A stretch of DNA of 64,000 nt from assembly GCF_000590475.1 (NCBI RefSeq), contig NZ_CP007441.1:1122443-1186442 (forward strand). The letters run 5' to 3'. Below the pieces are notes generated by a model. The model saw only the letters and a list, made by a program, of their open reading frames with translations, was not told the DNA's origin and ran no database searches. The translations under genes were made by a program, and so were the position numbers. Source of the DNA: Stutzerimonas stutzeri. GTDB lineage: Bacteria > Pseudomonadota > Gammaproteobacteria > Pseudomonadales > Pseudomonadaceae. Below, in pieces: positions 42,317 to 51,170 of the stretch (within the stretch, counting starts at the first letter, position 1; every line of letters starts with the position of its first letter).

Positions 42317-43153
42317 CTATTGCAGCATGCTCATCGCAGCGTCCATCGCTGCGGATAGGTCTTCGTCTTCCTGCAACAGGGTGTTGGGATCAAGTCCCAG
42401 CTTGGCGAACGCTGGAATCTGATTCCAGTCGAGTTGCGTGAAGGGGTGCGACGTGCCGATGTAACTCTGCAGGGTCGCGACTTGAACGATGTCGACGTAA
42501 TCCACCTTGTCGGATACGCGAGAGAAATTCAAATACTGGCCCGGAACCGCCGCGATCGACTCGGGAAACTCCCACGCGCGGAGTATCCTCTCACCGACAA
42601 CAGGGTGGATCCGATCAATCACATGGTTGAGGCTGATGGAGTCGCTGAGCAGGGCGCTGTGTTCCTCAGCATAGGTGAGAATGGGCAGGACGCCGATCTG
42701 ATGAACCAGGCCCGCCAATGTCGCTTGGTCAGCCGGCAGGCGTGTGAAATTGCGGCATAGCACATGACTGATGGCGGCAATCTCGGTGCTTTTATTCCAC
42801 ACCTCGCGCATCTTACGGTCCACCACGTCGGTGGTAGCCTGAAACATCTGCTCCATGGCCAGGCCGGTCGCCAAGTTCGACGTGTAATTGATGCCGAGAC
42901 GGCTGATCGCCATCTGCAGATCGTTGATTTCCCTGTTGGTGCGCAGCAGCGGGCTGTTGACTACTTTGATGATGCGCGCCGTGAGGGCGGTGTCGTTACC
43001 GATCACCTTGGCCAGCGTTGGGATGCTCACATCCGGATCTTCCGCGGCTTCACGGACTCGCAGGGCTACTTCCGGGAGCGTCGGTAGGACCAGCTCGTCG
43101 TTTTCGATCGCCTGCATCAGTTCCTGCTGGACCTTATCTGCAAGAGTGCTCAT
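42317..43153 (-). CDS. HDOD-domain protein
   Basis: A 278-residue protein consisting of an HDOD domain (about 18-210): LVLPTLPEVALRVREAAEDPD, LAKVIGNDTALTARIIKVVNS and LAGLVHQIGVLPIL. HDOD is a catalytically reduced relative of HD phosphohydrolases, used in signalling and regulation in pseudomonads. No receiver or GGDEF domain is attached. Exact role unknown. Confidence 0.88.
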   Translation of the reverse strand: MSTLADKVQQELMQAIENDELVLPTLPEVALRVREAAEDPDVSIPTLAKVIGNDTALTARIIKVVNSPLLRTNREINDLQMAISRLGINYTSNLATGLAMEQMFQATTDVVDRKMREVWNKSTEIAAISHVLCRNFTRLPADQATLAGLVHQIGVLPILTYAEEHSALLSDSISLNHVIDRIHPVVGERILRAWEFPESIAAVPGQYLNFSRVSDKVDYVDIVQVATLQSYIGTSHPFTQLDWNQIPAFAKLGLDPNTLLQEDEDLSAAMDAAMSMLQ

Positions 43154-43191
43154 GTCGTTCCTTAGTGGTGATTCTGTGTTGGCGTGACGGG

Positions 43192-44139
43192 CTAGCGCTG
43201 GATTTCTCGGTCTGCGTCTAGCGTATATGGCAAATCGCGCAAGGTTAGCGGAAGACCGTCCGGCGAGCCGAGGAATACCCGGCCATCAGCCGCTGCGTCC
43301 TCCTGCAAAACTGCGAGCAACTCCAGCGTACCCTCAGCGCTTGCAGCCAGAACCACCTCGCCCACGCTGGAGCCATGCACGGGTGAGTACAGATCGAGTC
43401 CCGGTGCCGGCACCTCGGCGTCGGTGCTTTCTGCGGCAAGACGGTACAAGCGACGCTTCAGCTTGCCGAGGTACTGCATCCTCGCCACGATTTCCTGGCC
43501 GGTATAGCAGCCCTTCTTGAAGCTGACCCCGCCTAGCGCTTGGAGATTGATCATTTGCGGAATGAATAGCTCGCGGGTGCCAGCCACCACCTGTCCTACG
43601 CCGGCGCGGACTTGCGCCAGGAGCCAGCGATCGATCGATGCTTCGGGAAGCTGGGCAGCGAGTCGTAGACGTGTGGTTTCGGCATCCGCCGCTCGGGTCC
43701 AGAGTTCGGCGCGACCGTCGTGCAGACGGACGGCGATCAGTCCGTGCTCGGCGATCAGTTGATTGGCTGTTTGGGGAAGATCCAAGCCAAGACTGACCAG
43801 GGCGCCGTCGCCCCCACTCATTCCGAAGCGAACCCATTCGGTGCTTTCATCGTGCAACTTGGATTTTGAAAACGCGGCGTATTTGGCCAGGTCGGCGAGC
43901 TGGGTATGGACCAATTCACGGTCCATCGCCAGCAGATAGCCATCGCCTTCCGGCAGGATCCGGAAGCTCGATTGCATGCGCCCTTTGGGCGTACAGCGAG
44001 CGCCGAGGCTCGAATGATGGGCGTCAAGGTAATTCAGGTTGCAGGTCAGCTGCCCCTGCAGGAACTTGCTCGCGTCCGGGCCACGTACAGCCAGGACGCC
44101 TTCGTGCGACAGGACGCAGAAAAAAGCAGTGTCAGTCAT
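43192..44139 (-). CDS. ygfZ: Folate-binding YgfZ/IbaG-type protein for Fe-S enzyme maintenance
   Basis: A 315-residue YgfZ protein with the signature KKGCYTGQEIVARM containing its conserved cysteine. The N-terminal GcvT-like folate fold includes VRGPDASKFLQGQLTCN. In E. coli it supports tetrahydrofolate-dependent repair or assembly of certain Fe-S proteins such as MiaB. The start MTDTAFFCVLSH is placed at 44139; 87 upstream in-frame codons overlap the sdhE promoter and are rejected. Confidence 0.92.
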   Translation of the reverse strand: MTDTAFFCVLSHEGVLAVRGPDASKFLQGQLTCNLNYLDAHHSSLGARCTPKGRMQSSFRILPEGDGYLLAMDRELVHTQLADLAKYAAFSKSKLHDESTEWVRFGMSGGDGALVSLGLDLPQTANQLIAEHGLIAVRLHDGRAELWTRAADAETTRLRLAAQLPEASIDRWLLAQVRAGVGQVVAGTRELFIPQMINLQALGGVSFKKGCYTGQEIVARMQYLGKLKRRLYRLAAESTDAEVPAPGLDLYSPVHGSSVGEVVLAASAEGTLELLAVLQEDAAADGRVFLGSPDGLPLTLRDLPYTLDADREIQR

Positions 44140-44295
44140 GACGGGTCGCCGTGAAAAAATCCGGACCGGCATCATAGCAGGACGTCGGCAAAACATAGCG
44201 TGCGCCAGTTGCCGCTCCGTGTCGCGATACCAATGGAAGTGCCGGCCCGTTGCGTCAGTCGCTATAATGCCCGGCTTCAACTCAGGAGCATTTGC

Positions 44296-44550
44296 ATGGT
44301 CGAACAATCCGAACTCAATCGCCTGTTCTGGCAGAGCCGCCGCGGCATGCTCGAACTGGACGTTCTGCTGGTGCCGTTCGTCAAAGAGGTCTATCCGCAA
44401 TTGAATGAAGAAGATCAGCGCCGCTACCGCAAGTTGCTGAGCTGCGAGGATCAGGACATGTTTGTCTGGTTCATGGAGCGCGCCGAGCCGGACGACGAGG
44501 ATCTGCGTTACATGGTTCGCATGATCCTCGATCGTGTCCAGCCCAAGTAA
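44296..44550 (+). CDS. sdhE: SdhE, FAD assembly factor for succinate dehydrogenase
   Basis: An 84-residue YgfY/SdhE protein with the diagnostic RGMLE motif at 16-20, which contacts the flavoprotein subunit during covalent FAD attachment. The start follows CAGGAG (44283-44288). TATAAT at 44263-44268 is a possible -10. It overlaps cptA by 17 bp. The older toxin-antitoxin naming (CptB) refers to the same family. Confidence 0.93.
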   Translation: MVEQSELNRLFWQSRRGMLELDVLLVPFVKEVYPQLNEEDQRRYRKLLSCEDQDMFVWFMERAEPDDEDLRYMVRMILDRVQPK

Positions 44551-44989
44551 TCAAACCTTCGAATGTCGGTGGCGGGCGTCTGGCCTGTTGTTGACGCTCT
44601 ATGTAACGGTGCTTTTGTTGGCGGTCGCCACTTTGCTGGTGCTGCCGGTTCCACTCTGGCTCCAGGTCTTCGGTCTGCTGCTGTGCCTGTCGCACGCCGC
44701 CTGGGTCGTACCGTCGCGTATCATGCTTTCCCGTAGCTCGTCCTGGCTCGGTTTGCGGCATGATCAGGATGGCTGGTCACTCTGGAGTCGGCGTGACGGT
44801 TGGCAACCCATACAGCTGCGACCCGAGAGTCTTGCGCTGCCGTTGGCGGTGGTATTGCGCTTCAAGATGCCGGGCGACAGGTTTGCTCGGGGCCTCTGTA
44901 TTCTCCGTGGGACGATGCCGGCCGACCAGCACCGACGCCTGCGGCTCCGGCTGAAGTTCAGTCGGCGAAGGTGGGCGGCACCAGAATAG
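44534..44989 (+). CDS. cptA: YgfX/CptA-type membrane protein
   Basis: A 151-residue protein with two hydrophobic helices (about 16-37 and 40-58) and a soluble C-terminal part, the YgfX (CptA) organisation. In E. coli it was reported as a toxin partner acting on the cytoskeleton, and in other work linked to SdhE; neither is settled. It overlaps sdhE at its start, and its end overlaps the convergent nadB end by 32 bp. Confidence 0.8.
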   Translation: MSSPSNQTFECRWRASGLLLTLYVTVLLLAVATLLVLPVPLWLQVFGLLLCLSHAAWVVPSRIMLSRSSSWLGLRHDQDGWSLWSRRDGWQPIQLRPESLALPLAVVLRFKMPGDRFARGLCILRGTMPADQHRRLRLRLKFSRRRWAAPE

Positions 44990-46571
44990 TGTCCTTCGCT
45001 TGAGGGAGTTGCTCGGGATAATCCAGGGTGAAATGCAAGCCGCGGCTCTCCTTGCGTTGCATCGCTGATCGAATCATCAGCTCCGCCACCGTCGCCAGAT
45101 TGCGCAACTCAATCAGGTCGCGACTGACCTTGTAATTACTATAGAACTCATCGATTTCCCCCAGCAGCAGGCGCACTCGATGCTGTGCCCGTACGAGGCG
45201 TTTGTTGGTTCGGACGATGCCGACGTAGTCCCACATGAAGCGCCGCAGCTCATCCCAGTTGTGCGCGATGATGACGTCTTCGTCGGAATCGGTGACCTGA
45301 CTCGCGTCCCAAGTGGGAAGGATGCGGGGTGTCTCGACCGTTGGCAGCTCGCGAAGCATGTCCTGCGCGGCGGACTGGGCATAGACGAAACACTCCAGCA
45401 GTGAATTGCTGGCCATACGATTAGCGCCGTGCAAGCCGGTAAAGCTGGTTTCGCCAATGGCGTAAAGCCCGGGAACGTCGGTTCTGCCGGCCTGATCGAC
45501 CACAACGCCACCGCAGGTGTAATGCGCTGCCGGGACCACTGGAATCGGCTCGCGGGTGATGTCGATGCCAAATTCCAGGCAGCGCTCGTAAACGGTCGGG
45601 AAGTGCGATTTGATGAATTCGGTGGGTTTGTGGCTGATGTCCAGATAGACGCAATCGACGCCCAGCCGTTTCATCTCATGGTCGATTGCGCGGGCTACGA
45701 TGTCTCGCGGGGCCAGCTCGGCGCGGTCATCGAAGCGCGGCATGAAGCGTTCGCCGTTGGGCAGCTTGAGTATTGCACCCTCGCCGCGTAAGGCCTCGGT
45801 AATCAGAAAGCTCTTGGCCTTGGGATGGTACAGGCAGGTCGGATGAAACTGGTTGAACTCCAGGTTGCCAACCCGGCATCCGGCGCGCCAGGCCATCGCT
45901 ACGCCATCGCCGCATGCACCGTCGGGGTTGCTGGTGTATAGGTATACTTTCGCCGCACCGCCGGTCGCCAGAACGACGAATTTCGCCTGAAACGTATCAA
46001 CTTCTCCGGTTGCCCGGTCCAGCACGTAGGCGCCTAGGCAGCGCTTGCCGCTCAGGCCCAGCTTGCGTTCGGTGATCAGATCGACCGCTACGCGCTGGTG
46101 CAGTAGATCGATATTGTCCCGGTCCTGGGTATGCGCAAGCAGGGTGTTGAATATCGCTGCGCCAGTGGCGTCGGCGGCGTGGATGATGCGCCGGTGGCTA
46201 TGTCCGCCCTCGCGCGTGAGGTGGTATTCGAAGCTACCGTTTTCCCTGTCGGCTTCGTCCCTGGTAAAGGGCACGCCTTGCTCGATCAGCCAATGGATGG
46301 CCTCGCGGCTGTGTTCGACAGTAAAACGTACGGCTTGCTCGTTGCACAGCCCGCCCCCTGCAATGAGCGTGTCGGCGACGTGGGATTCGACCGTGTCGGT
46401 CGTGTCGAGCACTGCCGCGACACCGCCTTGAGCCCAATACGTCGAGCCATTGGCCAGATCGCCCTTGCTCAATACCGCGACGCGGAGTGCGGCTGGCAGA
46501 TTGAGCGCCAGCGTCAAACCGGCGGCGCCGCTGCCTATGACAAGAACGTCGTATCGATAATGTCGGCTCAT
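44958..46571 (-). CDS. nadB: L-aspartate oxidase
   Basis: A 537-residue flavoenzyme oxidising aspartate to iminoaspartate, the first step of NAD synthesis. The FAD motif VIGSGAAGLTLALNLP opens the protein, followed by YWAQGGVAAVL, GEGAILKL and TSFTGLHGANRMASNSLLE. The start MSRHYRYDVLV is chosen four codons inside the longest reading. Its position divergent from algU is standard in pseudomonads. Confidence 0.97.
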   Translation of the reverse strand: MSRHYRYDVLVIGSGAAGLTLALNLPAALRVAVLSKGDLANGSTYWAQGGVAAVLDTTDTVESHVADTLIAGGGLCNEQAVRFTVEHSREAIHWLIEQGVPFTRDEADRENGSFEYHLTREGGHSHRRIIHAADATGAAIFNTLLAHTQDRDNIDLLHQRVAVDLITERKLGLSGKRCLGAYVLDRATGEVDTFQAKFVVLATGGAAKVYLYTSNPDGACGDGVAMAWRAGCRVGNLEFNQFHPTCLYHPKAKSFLITEALRGEGAILKLPNGERFMPRFDDRAELAPRDIVARAIDHEMKRLGVDCVYLDISHKPTEFIKSHFPTVYERCLEFGIDITREPIPVVPAAHYTCGGVVVDQAGRTDVPGLYAIGETSFTGLHGANRMASNSLLECFVYAQSAAQDMLRELPTVETPRILPTWDASQVTDSDEDVIIAHNWDELRRFMWDYVGIVRTNKRLVRAQHRVRLLLGEIDEFYSNYKVSRDLIELRNLATVAELMIRSAMQRKESRGLHFTLDYPEQLPQAKDTILVPPTFAD

Positions 46572-46836
46572 TTTGAATCTCACGTTGAGGCGGCCCTAGT
46601 ATATAGGCGCATCCCCCGGCAATATAGCGGGCCGCGTTTATGTGGTTGAAGCCTTGGAACTTTTCTTGCAAGCCCGTCTCTATAGACAGTTGTGGATGCA
46701 GGCCGGCTGGCCATCGATTGGTGGGCGGTTGGGTTTTGCTGTGGATATCAGGAGAGCGTCATCGGAGCGATCCGTTTCGAGACGTTGCTCGCTAATGCCG
46801 TCAGGTGTGTTGCAGGACAGCTTGCTTGAAGGGGGA
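46572..46836. other. Divergent nadB/algU upstream region
   Basis: About 265 bp before the AlgU-type promoter. No gene is supported. It should hold the nadB promoter and additional algU promoters known from P. aeruginosa, which I cannot place with confidence. Confidence 0.4.
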
Positions 46837-46863
46837 GAACTTTTGTGTAAAGCCCGGGTCTAT
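46837..46863 (+). promoter_or_regulatory. AlgU (sigma E-type) autoregulatory promoter of algU
   Basis: GAACTT (46837-46842), 16-bp spacer, TCTAT (46859-46863), 60 bp before the algU start. This matches the ECF sigma22/AlgU promoter pattern GAACTT-N16/17-TCtga and the known self-activation of algU in P. aeruginosa. Confidence 0.75.
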
Positions 46864-46922
46864 TCTGGCAGGTCAGCTCGCAGGCGAGCGCAGCACCCCT
46901 TCCAGGTCATGGAGGAGTGTTT

Positions 46923-47504
46923 ATGCTAACCCAGGAGCAGGACCAGCAGTTGGTCGAGCGAGTGCAACGGGGAGATAAGCGGGCTTTTGATCTGTTGGTA
47001 TTAAAGTACCAGCACAAGATTCTTGGGTTGATCGTGCGCTTCGTACATGATTCTCATGAAGCTCAGGATGTTGCGCAGGAAGCCTTTATCAAAGCCTACC
47101 GCGCGCTTGCAAATTTTCGCGGAGACAGTGCCTTTTATACGTGGCTGTACCGCATCGCCATCAATACGGCGAAAAATCATTTGGTGGCTCGAGGAAGAAG
47201 GCCGCCCGACAGTGATGTCAGCTCTGAGGATGCCGAGTTCTACGAGGGCGATCATGCTCTCAAAGATATCGAGTCGCCGGAGCGAGCGCTTCTCAGGGAT
47301 GAAATTGAAGACACAGTTCATAGAACTATCCAACAACTTCCAGAAGATTTACGCACGGCTCTAACACTGCGTGAATTTGATGGTCTTAGTTATGAAGACA
47401 TTGCGAACGTCATGCAGTGTCCGGTGGGTACGGTCCGCTCACGGATATTCCGGGCGCGGGAGGCCATCGATAAAGCATTGCAACCCTTGTTGCATGAATC
47501 CTGA
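46923..47504 (+). CDS. algU: ECF sigma factor AlgU (AlgT/RpoE, sigma 22)
   Basis: A 193-residue sigma factor for envelope stress and alginate genes. The start MLTQEQDQQLVERVQRG is the family N-terminus. Region 2 contains FVHDSHEAQDVAQEAFIKAYR and FYTWLYRIAINTAKNH; region 4 contains LRTALTLREFDGLSYEDIA and the VGTVRSRIFRAREA helix-turn-helix. It is held inactive by MucA downstream. Sequence is intact. Confidence 0.98.
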   Translation: MLTQEQDQQLVERVQRGDKRAFDLLVLKYQHKILGLIVRFVHDSHEAQDVAQEAFIKAYRALANFRGDSAFYTWLYRIAINTAKNHLVARGRRPPDSDVSSEDAEFYEGDHALKDIESPERALLRDEIEDTVHRTIQQLPEDLRTALTLREFDGLSYEDIANVMQCPVGTVRSRIFRAREAIDKALQPLLHES

Positions 47505-47535
47505 GACAGCGGCGACAGCCAAGAGAGGAACCGCC

Positions 47536-48135
47536 ATGAGTCGTGAAGCCCTGCATGAATCGCTGTCCGCGGTGATGGATAACGAAGCGGACGAGTTGGA
47601 ATTACGTCGAGTGCTCGCCGCAGACGGCGATACCGAAATGCGATTGACTTGGTCGCGTTACCAGATTGCTCGTGCCGCGATGCACAAGGAATTGATCGAG
47701 CCTCGTCTTGATATTGCCTCGGCGGTATCTGCCGCGCTGGCCGACGAGCCGGTTATCACTGCGGGCAAGCCGCAGCGTTTCGCCTGGCGCAACGTTGGTC
47801 GTCTGGCTGTTGCAGCATCGGTTACCGTCGCTGTGCTGGCAGGCGTGCGCCTGTACAATCAGAGTGAAGTCGCTGGTCCGCAGATTGCCCAGCAGGCTGC
47901 CCAGCCTAGCATCGCGGTACCGCAGGCTAGCCAGGGGCCGGCTGTATTGGCTGGCTACAGTGAGAATGCAGGCGCACCGGAAGCTCAGACGGTGGGTGCG
48001 CAGGTGTCGGCTGAAGGCTGGCATGAAAAACGGCTGCCGGCATATGTTCGCCAGCATGCTCAGCAGGCTGCTTTCGGTAGCGGTTCTGAAAGTGCACTGC
48101 CCTATGCACGTGCTGCCAGCATGGAAGATCGTTAA
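47536..48135 (+). CDS. mucA: Anti-sigma factor MucA
   Basis: A 199-residue inner-membrane anti-sigma factor. The N-terminal AlgU-binding domain starts MSREALHESLSAVMDNEAD. One transmembrane helix lies at about 88-104, and the periplasmic tail is MucB-binding and protease-sensed. The reading frame is full length, so no mucoid-type truncation is seen. The start follows AGAGAGGA, 31 bp after algU. Confidence 0.95.
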   Translation: MSREALHESLSAVMDNEADELELRRVLAADGDTEMRLTWSRYQIARAAMHKELIEPRLDIASAVSAALADEPVITAGKPQRFAWRNVGRLAVAASVTVAVLAGVRLYNQSEVAGPQIAQQAAQPSIAVPQASQGPAVLAGYSENAGAPEAQTVGAQVSAEGWHEKRLPAYVRQHAQQAAFGSGSESALPYARAASMEDR

Positions 48136-48143
48136 GGAACAAC

Positions 48144-49088
48144 ATGCGTGTAATACCGCTGTGTGTGGTGCTCGGAGGCTGGCTATCGATGCCGGCCTTT
48201 GCTGCTGATGCCGATGCCTGGATGCAACGGCTTGCGGCAGCCGAGAAGAAACAGAGCTATCAAGGCACTTTTGTTTATGAGCGCAATGGTAGTTTTTCCA
48301 GTCATGCTGTCTGGCAGTTTGTAGAAGGCCAGCAATTACATGAACGACTATTGCAGCTGGACGGCGCGCCTGTTGAGGTTTCGCTGGTGGACGGCGAAAT
48401 CCAATGCGCAAGCGAAGACCTGGCGTCTCAGGTCAGGGATGCGAAACCCTGGCATCAACAGCCGCTTGAGCCGAATGCATTGTCCAAGTGGTACGACTTC
48501 CAGATCATCGGCGAATCCCGGGTCGCTGGACGTCCAACCGTTGCGCTGGCTATAAGACCGCAGGATCAGCACCGTTACGGTTTTGAGTTGCATCTTGATA
48601 AAGAGACGGCTTTGCCGCTCAAGTCTTTGCTGCTTGATGAAAACGGACAGCTGCTCGAACGCTTCCAATTCACCCATTTTTCGCCAGATTCAATCGAATC
48701 CTCTGATGTCGAAGTCGGACCGGCGTGCAAATCCGTTTCCTTGGCTGCAGAGCAGGGGACGACTTCACCGAAATGGCGTTCTGACTGGCTGCCGGATGGG
48801 TTCCAGCTTCTTGATTCGGACGTCCGACCCAGTCCCGCTTCCGACGAGTCCGTAACCTGGCTCTCCTATGGTGATGGGCTTGCCCGCTTTTCCGTATTTC
48901 TAGAGCCTTTGCATGGCGCGGTCGTCGAGGACGCACGTAGTCAGATGGGGCCGACGGTGGCGGTCTCCAAGCGCATCTCCACAGCTGGTGGTGATGTCAT
49001 GGTGACGGTCGTCGGTGAGATTCCGCTGGGTACAGCCGAGCGAATCGCATTGTCAATGCGCTCCGGAGCCGATCAGGCAGCGCGATGA
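48144..49088 (+). CDS. mucB: MucB (RseB-like) periplasmic regulator
   Basis: A 314-residue protein with signal peptide (about 1-20, ending AFA). The MucB/RseB lipoprotein-localisation-like fold includes KKQSYQGTFVYERNG, and a C-terminal domain starts near WLPDGFQLLD. It shields MucA from proteolysis and senses lipopolysaccharide. It lies 8 bp after mucA; its stop overlaps the mucC start. Confidence 0.95.
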   Translation: MRVIPLCVVLGGWLSMPAFAADADAWMQRLAAAEKKQSYQGTFVYERNGSFSSHAVWQFVEGQQLHERLLQLDGAPVEVSLVDGEIQCASEDLASQVRDAKPWHQQPLEPNALSKWYDFQIIGESRVAGRPTVALAIRPQDQHRYGFELHLDKETALPLKSLLLDENGQLLERFQFTHFSPDSIESSDVEVGPACKSVSLAAEQGTTSPKWRSDWLPDGFQLLDSDVRPSPASDESVTWLSYGDGLARFSVFLEPLHGAVVEDARSQMGPTVAVSKRISTAGGDVMVTVVGEIPLGTAERIALSMRSGADQAAR

Positions 49089-49567
49089 TCGAAGAGTCGG
49101 GGCGCGTTATTGCCGTGGAGCCCGGGGCCGTTTGGGTCGAAACGCAACGCAGCAGCACCTGTTCGGGCTGCTCCGCCAAGAACGGTTGCGGGCAGGGCCT
49201 TATGGATAGGCTTGGTGTCCGCGAGCGGCGCGGGTTGATACGAGCCTTGTCCGATCTACAGCTGAAAGTGGGTGATTCGGTTGTTATCGGCATTCAAGAG
49301 AGCGTGTTGCTGCGCGGCGCTATCCTTGTTTATATTTTCCCTCTACTTGTATTGTTCGTCTCGGCGCTCGCCGCTTCCGAGTTTTCGGCTGACGAGCCGT
49401 ACGTGATACTTTCCGGCATTGCCGGCTTTTTTGTTTCCTGGCTGTTTGTGCGCAAACGCAGTCAGCAAACAGCAGACGACCCGGGGCTTCAGCCCATTGT
49501 ATTGCGTGCAATGCTGGCGGGTGTGGCGGGACGAAGTCAGGCCGGTTTGTCTTTCAAGGGAGAATGA
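49085..49567 (+). CDS. mucC: MucC (RseC-like) membrane protein
   Basis: A 160-residue RseC/MucC-family inner-membrane protein. The cytoplasmic N-terminal part has the cysteine cluster SSTCSGCSAKNGCGQG, and two hydrophobic helices follow (about 79-98 and 104-122). It modulates the AlgU pathway by an unclear mechanism; E. coli RseC is linked to SoxR reduction. It overlaps mucB and mucD by 4 bp each. Confidence 0.93.
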   Translation: MIEESGRVIAVEPGAVWVETQRSSTCSGCSAKNGCGQGLMDRLGVRERRGLIRALSDLQLKVGDSVVIGIQESVLLRGAILVYIFPLLVLFVSALAASEFSADEPYVILSGIAGFFVSWLFVRKRSQQTADDPGLQPIVLRAMLAGVAGRSQAGLSFKGE

Positions 49568-50979
49568 TTTTGATGGTTTCACGGAATAGCTGCTTTGCTT
49601 TTGTCGCTGCGTTGTTATGCCTGGGGCAAGTCGCGGTGGCCAATGCGCAGCTACCCGATTTCACTCCCCTGGTAGAAAACGCCTCGCCTGCAGTCGTCAA
49701 TATCAGTACCAAGCAGAACGTTCCTGTTCGTGGTGCGAACGCGCGCATGCCAGACCTTGAAGGGCTGCCCCCGATCTTCCGGGAGTTCTTCGAGCATGGC
49801 ATTCCGGGAATGCCAGAGGGTGGTCAGCAGCGCGAGGCGCAGTCGCTGGGTTCTGGCTTCATTATTTCCGCTGACGGCTATGTGCTGACCAACAACCACG
49901 TAGTCGCCGACGCCGACGAGATAATTGTTCGCCTGCCGGATCGCAGTGAGTTGGAAGCGACACTTGTCGGTGCGGACCCTCGAACCGATGTGGCTTTGCT
50001 GAAAATCGAGGGCACCGGTTTGCCTACGGTCAAGCTGGGCAAGTCCAGCTCTCTGAAGACAGGGGAGTGGGTGCTGGCCATTGGCTCTCCGTTTGGTTTC
50101 GATCACACCGTAACGGCCGGAATTGTCAGCGCGACGGGGCGTAATCTCCCCAACGAGAGCTACGTGCCCTTCATACAAACCGATGTCGCGATCAATCCGG
50201 GTAATTCCGGCGGGCCGTTATTCAACCTGCAAGGCGAAGTGATAGGTATCAACTCGCAGATATTTACTCGGTCGGGCGGTTTCATGGGGTTGTCGTTTGC
50301 CATTCCTATCGATGTCGCGATGGACGTTGCTGATCAGCTGCGCACCGAGGGCAAAGTCAGTCGTGGCTGGCTAGGGGTGGTGATTCAGGAGGTCAACCGA
50401 GACCTGGCGGAATCTTTCGGCCTTGAGCGTCCAGCGGGTGCGCTGGTTGCTCAGGTGATGGACGGTGGTCCTGCAGCGAAGGGTGGTTTGCGAGTCGGCG
50501 ATGTGATTCTCAGCGTCAACGACAGCGCCATTGATATGTCGGCTGATCTTCCGCATCTGATCGGCGCCATTAAGCCAGATACCAAGGCGAAGCTGGGCAT
50601 CGTCCGTGACGGAGAGCGAGAGATACTCTCCATCCAGATCGGCGCCTTGCCGGAAGAGGGCGAGGAAATAGCGGAGCCCAGTGGCCACGCCGAGAAAAGC
50701 AGCAACAGGCTTGGCGTCAAAGTTTCCGAATTGTCCGCCGAGCAAAAGCGCAGTCTCGATCTGCCTGGAGGGGTTGTGATCACCGAGGTGTCGAACGGAC
50801 CGGCTGCAATGATCGGTTTGCGCCCAGGTGATGTGATTACCCATTTGAACAATCAGGCCATCGAATCCGCCTCGACATTTGGGCGCGTTGCGGAACAGCT
50901 GCCAAAGAATCGGTCGGTTTCAATGCGCGTGTTGCGTCAGGGGCGGGCGAGCTTTATTACATTCAAGCTCGCTGAGTAA
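49564..50979 (+). CDS. mucD: Periplasmic serine protease MucD (DegP/HtrA family)
   Basis: A protease/chaperone of up to 471 residues that clears misfolded envelope proteins and lowers AlgU activity. A signal peptide (ending ANAQ near 29) is followed by the trypsin-like domain with triad H112 (TNNHVVADA), D142 (DPRTDVALLK) and S215 (NPGNSGGPLF). Two PDZ domains follow (about 270-355 and 385-465). Start: ATG 49564 overlaps the mucC stop; ATG 49573, nine bases later, has better spacing to GGGAG and may be the real start. Confidence 0.96.
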   Translation: MILMVSRNSCFAFVAALLCLGQVAVANAQLPDFTPLVENASPAVVNISTKQNVPVRGANARMPDLEGLPPIFREFFEHGIPGMPEGGQQREAQSLGSGFIISADGYVLTNNHVVADADEIIVRLPDRSELEATLVGADPRTDVALLKIEGTGLPTVKLGKSSSLKTGEWVLAIGSPFGFDHTVTAGIVSATGRNLPNESYVPFIQTDVAINPGNSGGPLFNLQGEVIGINSQIFTRSGGFMGLSFAIPIDVAMDVADQLRTEGKVSRGWLGVVIQEVNRDLAESFGLERPAGALVAQVMDGGPAAKGGLRVGDVILSVNDSAIDMSADLPHLIGAIKPDTKAKLGIVRDGEREILSIQIGALPEEGEEIAEPSGHAEKSSNRLGVKVSELSAEQKRSLDLPGGVVITEVSNGPAAMIGLRPGDVITHLNNQAIESASTFGRVAEQLPKNRSVSMRVLRQGRASFITFKLAE

Positions 50980-50994
50980 ACGACTCGGTAAGGA

Positions 50995-51019
50995 AAGCGG
51001 CCTTCGGGCCGCTTTTTCG
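50995..51019 (+). terminator. Terminator after mucD
   Basis: AAGCGGCC-TTCG-GGCCGCTTTTT: strong 8-bp stem and T-run, 16 bp beyond the mucD stop, closing algU-mucABCD. Confidence 0.92.
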
Positions 51020-51170
51020 TGTCCGGGTTCTGGAACTGGCCGTTCAACTGGCTCCTCCAGCGGGATAGAAATGGGCCCAGGGACCGGCGTGGCGCTGGAT
51101 AGACCTATCAGGTACACTTTGCGGCTATTTTCAGCGGGCAGTCAGCCTGCGCATATTCGAGTGTTTAGCT

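Noticed and set aside
47536..48135. Possible mucoid-type truncation of MucA
   Set aside because: The reading frame runs the full 199 codons with an intact transmembrane and periplasmic part.
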